Shown here piece by piece: positions 56,630-64,000 of a DNA stretch of 64,000 bases. The position numbers and the translations under genes are program-made. The notes below the pieces were generated by a model. That model saw only the letters and a list, made by a program, of their open reading frames with translations. It made no database searches and was not told the DNA's origin. Source of the DNA: Cervus elaphus (Eukaryota > Chordata > Mammalia > Artiodactyla > Cervidae); contig NC_057829.1 of assembly GCF_910594005.1 (NCBI RefSeq), positions 59,131,001-59,195,000 of the forward strand, read 5' to 3'. Numbering within the stretch: position 1 is the first letter of the stretch; each line of letters starts with the position of its first letter.

Positions 56630-57930
56630 AACAGAGCTGGAGGCATCACACTTCCTAATTTCAAAATTCTAATATATTATATTATGGAGCTATAGCAATT
56701 AATCAGTATTGCACTGATGTAAAGATAGACATAAACAGTGCAATGACACTGTATAAAGTCCAGAAATAAATCCAAGCTAATAGAGTCACTTGAACCTTAA
56801 TTAGTATGCCAAGACTACACAAAAGAGCAATCTTTTCTACAAATAATGCTGGGGAAATAGATACGCCTGTTGAAAAGAATGAAATTGGACTCTTATGTTA
56901 CACTAGATATAGAAATCAACTAAGAATGGGTTAAAGATTAAATGTAAGACCTGAACCTATAACACTTTCGGAAGAAAATATAGGGTGTAAGCTTCATGAT
57001 CTGAGTTTTGACGATGATTTCATGGATAAGACACTAAAAACGCAGGCAGAAAAATAAAAATTAGACTAGTGGAACTATATAAAAATGAAAAGCTACAAAG
57101 CAAAGGGAATAATCAATAAAAGGCAACATATAAAATGAAGAAAATATCTGTAAATCATATCTGATGAGAGGTTAATATCCAAAATATGTAGGAACTCTTA
57201 CAACTCAATAGTAAAAATCCAGTTTCAAAACGGGCAAAGAGCTAGAAGAGCCATCTCTCTTAAATAAACATAACATTAGCCAACAAGTATATAAAAAGGT
57301 GCTCAACATCACTACACATCAGGGCAAGGTAAACCAAAACCACAGTGAGATATATCCTTACACCTGTTGGGCTGGATATTATAAAAAAGAAAGGGAGTGT
57401 TGGCAGGAGTGTGAAGAAATTGAAACCCTTGTGTACTAGAAATGCAAAATGATGCAGCTTCTATGGAAAATGGAATAGTGGCTGATCAGAAATTAAAAGT
57501 AGGATTACCATATAACCAGCAATGTCACTCCTGGCTATTTACCTAAAGAACTGAAATTAGGATATTGAAGAGATACTACACTTCCATGTTAGTTTTGGCA
57601 TTATTCATAGCAGTCAATATGTGAAGAATCCTAAATGTCAATCAGTGGATGAATGGAAACAATGGGATATACATACAATGGAATATTATTCAACCTTAAG
57701 AAATAGAATATGCTGCAGTACTTGGTAACTTGAATGAACATTGACCAATCAGGCTGAGTGAACTTAGACAACTATGGAGTATAATCACTGCGTGATTCCA
57801 CTTGTATGAAGTATCTAAAATAATGAAATTCATAGAATCAAAGAACTGAATGATGTTTGCTAAATCCTAGAGAGTAAGACAAAGGGGCAGTTGTTAATCA
57901 ACAGATATAAGATTTCAGTAACACAAGGTG
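56630..57930 (+). mobile_element. L1 sequence, sense
   Basis: Decayed L1 ORF2 C-terminal region (CAGGAGTGTGAAGAAATTGA, ATGGAATATTATTCAACCTT). No long open frame. Confidence 0.65.
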
Positions 57931-58150
57931 AGGGCTTCCTTGCTGGCTGAGCTGGTAAAGAATTGCCTGTCAATGCAGGAGATGCGAGAAGCATGGGTTT
58001 GATCCCTGGGTTGGGAAGATCCCCTGGAGAAGGAAATGGCAATCCTCTCCAGTACTCTTGCCTGGAAAATTCTATGGACAGAGAAGCCTGGCAGGCTATA
58101 GTCCATGGAGTCTCTAAGAGTTGGACACGACTGAGCATGCATGCACACAA
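57931..58150 (+). mobile_element. Bov-tA SINE in L1
   Basis: Sense SINE from GGGCTTCCTTGCTGGCTGAG to GACTGAGCATGCATGCAC. Confidence 0.85.
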
Positions 58151-60970
58151 TGCAAGATGAGTATGTTCTAGATATCTACTGTATAGGAGTGTGTCTATAG
58201 TTACCAGAACTGCATTGTACCTTAAAAATGAGTTATAAGGTTATATCTCATGTTAAGTGTTCTTACCACAATAAAACAATTTAGAAAGTGCATGCAAGAA
58301 GAAATATAGTCCAAATAGGTATTTATCTATTAAATGAACTGAATCAATAATTATTATATTTCAGATGAGAAAATCCAAGACTTTGGTTCACAGGTGAATT
58401 CTATGAAATAGTCAAGGAATAATTTATACCAATTGTCTATAATCTCTTCCAGAATATAGTAGTAAAGGAAATTCTTACTAAATCATTTTATGAGGCTAGC
58501 ATTACTCTAATTCCAAAATCAGACAAAGACATTACAGAAGAGGAGAAGTACAGACAAGTATTCCTCATAAACTTAGATGCAAGAAGTCTCAGCATAATAT
58601 TAGCAAATCAAATCCAATAGTGTAGAAAAGGAATTGTACGCTGGGTCCAAGTAAGACATATTTGAGGTATGGAAAATATGAAATCAATTAATGTATCCCA
58701 TGTGAAAATCAATGTACCCTATTACATCAACAGTTTAAAGAGAAGTCCCATGATTGTATATTGATAGATGTATAAAAATCATCTGAGAACATCTAAAACT
58801 CACTTGTGATTTAAAAACTCTAAGCAGACCAAGAATGGAGGAGCAGCTTCCTCAACTTGATAAAGAAAATTTACAGAAATTCACAACTAACATCATTGTT
58901 AATGGTGAGAGACTGGAAGCTTTCCTGCTAAGATAGATATGAGACATTATGTCCCTTCTAATTATTCCCATTTAGTATTGAACTGGAAGACCTAGCTAAA
59001 TGCAATAAGAAAAGAAAGAAGAAATAACAGTTACACAGATTGGGAAGGGAGAAATGAAACTATCTTTGTTTGACAATAATGTGATTATGTAGAAAATCCC
59101 AAAGAATGAAAAAACAACTAAGAAGCAATTTTAGCATGTTCCCATATACGGTAGGGAACAAGCAATAATCAGTTGCTTTCCTATATACTAGCAATGGACA
59201 TGAACTTGGGCAAACTCTGGGAGATAGTGAGGGACATGGAGGCCTGGCATGCTGCAGTTCATCAGGGTGCGGAGTCAGACGTGACTTAGTGACTGAACAA
59301 CAACAATATTAGCAATGAACAATTGTAATTTGACATTAAAAACACAATATTATCTACATTAAAACAAAAATTAAGCACTTAGATAGAAATCTGACAAAAC
59401 TTGTATAAGTTCTATTTGAGGAAAACTCTAAACCTCTGATGGAGAAAACTAAAAAGATTTTTAAAAAATGGAAATACATTCCACATCTATCAATAGGAAG
59501 ATTCAATAGAGTTTAGATTTCAGTTCTCCCCAGTTTAGTCTATAGATTCAATGTGATCCCAATCAAAATCTCAGCATGATTTTTTGAGATATTGACAGTA
59601 AGATTCTTAAGTGTACATGAAGAGGTTAAAGACCCAGAATAGTCCACACAATATTAAAAAAGGAGAGCAAAGTCAGAGCACTGACTCTCTCTGATTTCAA
59701 GACTCATTGCAAAGCTACCATGATCAAGACAGAGTGGTATTGATGAAAACAGAGACAAATGATTTGATGGAAAAAAGAGTCCAGAAATATTAATAGGTAG
59801 ACAGATACAGTCAACTGATCTTTGACAAAGGAGCAAAGCAATTCAATGGAGAAGGCTAGTCTTCTCAACAAATGCTTCTGCAATTGCTAAATATTCTCTC
59901 ACTCACACATATGCACACACACAAATTATCTTATAACCTTCACAGATGTTAATTCAAATGAATCATAGACCTATGTGTAAAATGCAAAACTATAAAACTT
60001 ACAGAAAATAATATAAGAAAAAATACTAGATGTTCTTAATTTTGACAATGATTTTTATGTGTATCACTACAGGTAGAATCCAAGGAAAGAAAAGAGTAAT
60101 TTGAATTGCATTAAATTTAGCCACTTCTGCTCTGCTGAATGTTCTGTCAATAGAAACCATTGAGTGGGGAAATTATTTGCAAAAGATGTATCTGATGAAG
60201 GATCATAATCCAAAATGCACAAAGAACTCTTAAAACTCAACAATAGAAATATAAAAATCTAATTTTAAAATGGGCAAATCAGAAAGAGGCACATAAAAAA
60301 CAAACCAAATGGGAAAGGGTGTTGTGGAGGGATAAATCAGTAGTTTGAGGTTAGCAGGTACAAACTAATATATCTGTATAAAACAGATGAATAACAAGGT
60401 CCTACTGTATAGCACAGGGAATTATTTTCAATACCCTGTAACCATAATGGAAAAGTGTATGAAAAACATATATGTCTCTCTCTGAATCATTTTGCTGTAC
60501 ACCAGAAACTAATACAACATTGTTTATCAACTATAATTCAATAAAAATAAAAATAATAGGACCCACCCTAAAAATGGCAAGAATATATAGACATGGCAAA
60601 TAAGCATGTGAAAAATGCTCAACAACATATATCACTAGACACTTGCAGAAGAAAACAGCGATTAGATACCACTACAGAATGGCCAAAGTTCAGACCATTG
60701 ACAAAACCAAATATTGGCAAGGATGTGGAGCAAGAGGGACTCTCAGTCATTGTTGGTGGGAATGCAAGCAGTACAGCCACTTTGGAAGACAGTTGACAGG
60801 TTTCTTAGAAAACTAAACACATGTTTACCATATGATTCAGCAATCACATTCCTTGGTATACCAATGAGTTGAAAACATGTTTGCATAAAAACCTGCACAT
60901 GAATGTTTGTCGTTGTTTTATTTATAATTACCATAAAATAAATTCTATTAATTAAAAAGAAAGATGTGCA
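58151..60970 (+). mobile_element. L1 sequence, sense, several fragments
   Basis: ORF2-like debris (AGATGCAAGAAGTCTCAGCA, GAGACTGGAAGCTTTCCTGC) and another 3' end near 60.4-60.55 kb (CTACTGTATAGCACAGGGAA). Contains a BovB 3' end scrap at about 59.2-59.31 kb. No gene. Confidence 0.65.
59200..59308 (+). mobile_element. BovB LINE 3' end fragment
   Basis: GACATGAACTTGGGCAAACT through GACTTAGTGACTGAACAACA. Confidence 0.75.
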
Positions 60971-61287
60971 TCCACAATTATAGCTGAAGTCAGGTTTGTA
61001 TTGCTGTATGACAATGAAGATCTTAATGCTGATCATTTGGACAGCAGCAGGAATGTTACTTAACATGAGATGTCACTCAACTGGGAGCTGGGAGAATGGG
61101 ATTCTAATGCAAGGCCTTGTACTGAGGCAATGAGGACACTTTGTCTCACTGTAATTAACTGCTCATCAGAAAAGTAAATTAGGCTAACTGATCTCAGAAA
61201 TCCCTTCAGTATTTAAATTATCTTTGACTCTTTCATTCTATGAAAAGCAATGAGCTTCATCAGAAGGAAAGTGGAGCAGAGCAGGCA

Positions 61288-61350
61288 CTTTGTTGTTCAG
61301 TCACTAAGTTGTGTCTGACTCTGTGACTCCATGAAGTTCAGTCACACTCA
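61288..61350 (-). mobile_element. SINE fragment
   Basis: TTGTTCAGTCACTAAGTTGT start, then truncated. Confidence 0.65.
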
Positions 61351-61505
61351 CACTGATTTCTCAAAAAATTAAAACAGCTGCTCTAAAACAAGTGATTGAA
61401 CTTATTTCACCCGATATTAGCTGGCTTGTATTTTAGAGCATAGGGCTGTGTGAGGTAGGTAACAAATTACTGCTTCTTTTTGTAGGAAATAAAGGTTACA
61501 CTGAG

Positions 61506-61660
61506 TCTTATTGTTCAGTTGCTAAGTTGTGTCCGACTCTTTCCTATGCCATGGACTGCAGCATGCCAGGCTTTCCTGTCCTTCTCCATCTCCATCTCCA
61601 GGAGTTTGCTCAAACTCATGTACATTCAGTCAGTGATGCCATCCAATCATCTAATGACTT
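61506..61660 (-). mobile_element. BovB LINE 3' end fragment
   Basis: Reverse tail: GTTCAGTTGCTAAGTTGTGT to CAGTCAGTGATGCCATCC. Confidence 0.75.
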
Positions 61661-62689
61661 GCTAGAGTATGAAGGTTACAAAATTAAACTTGTCTGACTC
61701 TGATTTTAATGAACTGGTGCAGTAATCATTAACTCACTTGATATATGTGGAAAGTCATTGACTAGGATGAGTCAGAATATTGAATCATGGTACATATGCA
61801 GTAAGTGTGGTGACCCTGGTGAACTGAGTGTTTGCTTACAAGGAGGCATGCCTGACTCAGGAGATGTGAATTCCAGGCTTAGCTCTACAACCTGCAGGTG
61901 CTGTGTCCTTGGCACAGGAACTGAATCTCGAAGGCCCATCATAAAAAGGGAAATAATTTTATCTTTGGGAAAGGTAATTGAGAGAATCATAAGAGATAAA
62001 ATGGTGTTAAATTCTCTGTTACATGAACTCATGTAAACCCGAGGAATAAAGTATTTTTTTTTTTTTTTTTTAGGAATAAAGTATTTTGTAATTAGGTCTT
62101 GACAAACACTTATTTTTTTCTTACTAAAAGAGCTTAGGAATAACTTCACTAATCAGTTTTGAACAAATATAATGATATGTTGTAGAACTCCTGTTTGTGA
62201 AGCATTGTCATTAGTGTTCTAGTGTTAACCTTTCCAGTGATATTTAGATCTTCATGACCACTAACTGTCATCGCCTGTTCAGGTCTACATGTACTGGTAC
62301 TGTGGGTCTGTTTAATGAAGTCTCTGCCTCCCATTCCCCACCAAATCCATACCTGTTGTTCTGCGTACAATCTCCCTTCCCTGCTGTTGATCACAGATTG
62401 AAATTACAATGGAGTAATCAGAGTTCAGACATACATAAATGGAGTCAGGCAGCCGTTGGGAATCTGGTCTCAGACGTGTCTTTGCACCACTGAAAACCTG
62501 TCATTTCTTTGACCTGGCCTAGATCCAAAGACAGGTCTAACCCTATTCAGAGCAACACCTGCCAGCTTCACTCTTGTAGTCTCAAGGTCTCCCCTTTCAA
62601 CTATGCAGCCATTTTGGACCCCAGGTTATCCATATTTAATAGGAACCCTTACTTGCCAGATCCAATTATACTTCTTAAAACACTTATGT

Positions 62690-62845
62690 AATTTTGCAGG
62701 TTTTGCCGTTATAAGCCTCACCCATTTTGCAGTCCAGTGGGGCACCATTCAACTGCTTCTTGAGTCTGTCTCATGCCACAGTCTTAACAAAACCCCAATA
62801 AACATCATTTTATTTCAGTCAGGTCTTTTCTAAAATTTTGGTTAA
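62690..62845 (+). mobile_element. LTR-like terminal sequence, paralogue of 17.74 kb
   Basis: GTTATAAGCCTC box, GCAGTCCAGTGGGGCACC, a CAATAAACATC poly(A)-like signal, ending TTTATTTCAGTCAGGTC. Confidence 0.5.
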
Positions 62846-63264
62846 CACTGTGTATACTTCATTTCATTTTTTTCTTATTCTGATAAAGACAGACTTCAAA
62901 AGGCAACAGAAGCAGTTGTATCTCGAGGCAACTGGGAGGCTTGAGCCATAATTTCTCAAGCCTTCCCCACTAAGTTCTCAGAAATTGGCTCTTCTCTCAG
63001 TTGACTGAGTAAGTTTTACCTCTTTGGTGAGGGACAGGAGAGAATCCCTATTTTTGATTTCTTCTCTTGAGAATCTGTGAGTCTTTTCCCTTGGAGTTCA
63101 GGGACATCTGTATATTGTGAAGCCTATTATTTTGTGAACAATCAGGTGCATATTCAGAGTAACATTTGGAGGGTTTGATTTTGTTTTTCTGAAATATTCT
63201 TGAGGCAGCTGTGATATATATAAGAGAGCGTCACAGTGGACATCAGAAGATCTCAGTTTAAATC

Positions 63265-63542
63265 CTGCTGCTGCTGCTGCTAAGTCACTTCAGTAGTGTC
63301 CAACTCTGTGCGATCCCATAGACAGCAGTCCAGCAGGCTCCGCCGTCCCTGGGATTTTCCAGGCAAGAATACTGGACTGGGTTGCCATTTCCCTCTCCAA
63401 TGCATGAAAGTGAAAAGTGAAAGTGAAGTCGATCAGTCGTGTCCGACTCTTACCGACCCCATGGACTGCAGCCTACCAGGCTCCTCTGTCCATGGGGTTT
63501 TCCAGGCAAGAGAACTGGAGTGGGGTGCCATTGCCTTCTCTG
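63265..63542 (-). mobile_element. BOV-A2 dimeric SINE with target duplication
   Basis: Full reverse dimer with a GCTGCTGCTGCTGC head and the GTGAAAAGTGAAAGTGA linker. TTTAAATC flanks it on both sides. Copy A has no SINE at this point (18.80 kb). Confidence 0.87.
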
Positions 63543-63570
63543 GTTTAAATCTGCGTCTTATTAATTATTA

Positions 63571-64000
63571 GGTTGGTGCAAAAGTAACTTTGCCATTTGA
63601 TACTGGAATAAATTCTTAAATGTGGGGAATCAAACTTGGGTCTCCTGCGTTGCAGGCAGATTCTTTACATCTGAGCCACCAGGGAAGCCCCTGTTATGTT
63701 ATACATCATTTTAATGCACATTTCTTGCTTTGTGTTTTTTGCCAATGACTTATCACTTGTGTTTATTTCATTTTTATTTTAGACTAGGGAAATGATGTTA
63801 GAGAAAAAGCAAATTCAAATGATTTTCTCTTTGAGTTCAAAATGGGTGGTAAAGCAGCAGAGACAACTCACAACATCAACAACGCATTTGGCCTAGGAAC
63901 TGCTAACAAACGTACAGTGCAGTGGTGGTTTGAGAAGTTTTGCAAACAAGACAAGTCTTGAAGATGAAGAGCACAGTGGCCAGCCATCAGAAGTTGACAA
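63571..64000 (+). mobile_element. Hsmar1-like mariner transposon, runs off the window
   Basis: Begins with the terminal-repeat sequence TTAGGTTGGTGCAAAAGTAA. The transposase start follows from about 63.79 kb. Recognisable residues include AAETTHNINNAFGLGTANKR, TVQWWFEKFCK and EDEEHSGQPSEVDN of the helix-turn-helix region. Small deletions shift the frame more than once. A SINE scrap (63622-63690) is inserted before the coding part. Confidence 0.85.
63622..63690 (-). mobile_element. SINE 3' scrap inside mariner
   Basis: GGGTCTCCTGCGTTGCAGGC to GAGCCACCAGGGAAGCCC, the reverse head of a Bov-tA. Confidence 0.8.

Larger units (their letters stand above)
60050..63570 (+). repeat. Paralogous intergenic block, copy B
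   Basis: Collinear with copy A (about 14.1-18.86 kb) upstream of the CYP2C pseudogene. It lacks two SINEs and the tandem duplication of copy A. It has its own BOV-A2 (63265-63542) and poly-T (62055-62071). Confidence 0.8.

Noticed and set aside
63571..63612. miR-548-like microRNA at the mariner end
   Set aside because: The sequence resembles a mariner terminal repeat, but the opposing inverted arm needed for a hairpin is not present nearby.

Overview
This window is mammalian nuclear DNA, almost certainly from a ruminant (a bovid or close relative). The evidence is the dense load of Bov-tA and BOV-A2 SINEs, BovB (RTE-type) LINEs, a ruminant L1 tail and a CHR-type SINE. I cannot name the species. 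The genes are cytochrome P450 family 2 subfamily C (CYP2C) genes, all on the + strand, so this is part of a CYP2C cluster.

Layout. (1) About 1.3-11.7 kb holds exons 7, 8 and 9 of a CYP2C gene whose first six exons lie upstream of the window. All three exons are open, have the usual CYP2C lengths (188, 142 and 182 coding bp) and keep their splice sites, the ExxR motif and the haem-thiolate signature. (2) About 11.7-20.3 kb is intergenic: L1 debris, SINEs, a recent 282-bp tandem duplication and LTR-like pieces. (3) About 20.3-52.4 kb is a second CYP2C locus. It has a recognisable promoter (TATA box, two HNF4-like DR1 motifs) and exons 1, 2, 3, 5, 6, 7, 8 and 9. Exon 4 is not found, exons 1 and 3 are each one base short, the exon 3 acceptor and exon 6 donor are lost, and the haem-binding region carries Arg-to-Trp at the position of human CYP2C19 Arg433. 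I read it as a pseudogene with an intact-looking promoter. (4) About 52.4-64 kb is downstream intergenic DNA full of + strand L1. Its last part (about 60-63.6 kb) is paralogous to the DNA just upstream of the pseudogene (about 14-18.9 kb), which predicts a third CYP2C gene beginning a few kb beyond the window. A mariner transposon runs off the right edge.

The rest is mobile DNA, and it records the history of the locus well. There are four solo LTRs of two families, each with a clean 4-bp target-site duplication. Two BovB copies have their 5' halves inverted (twin priming), one with a 12-bp target duplication. Others are nested L1/L1/CHR insertions, two mariner relics, and a SINE whose target duplication copied the exon 7 splice donor of the pseudogene. 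I found no prokaryotic-type system, CRISPR array or novel protein-coding system. The least explained items are a CpG-rich island inside intron 7 of the first gene, a perfect 10-bp hairpin at the left edge and a short exon-like segment near 28.4 kb.
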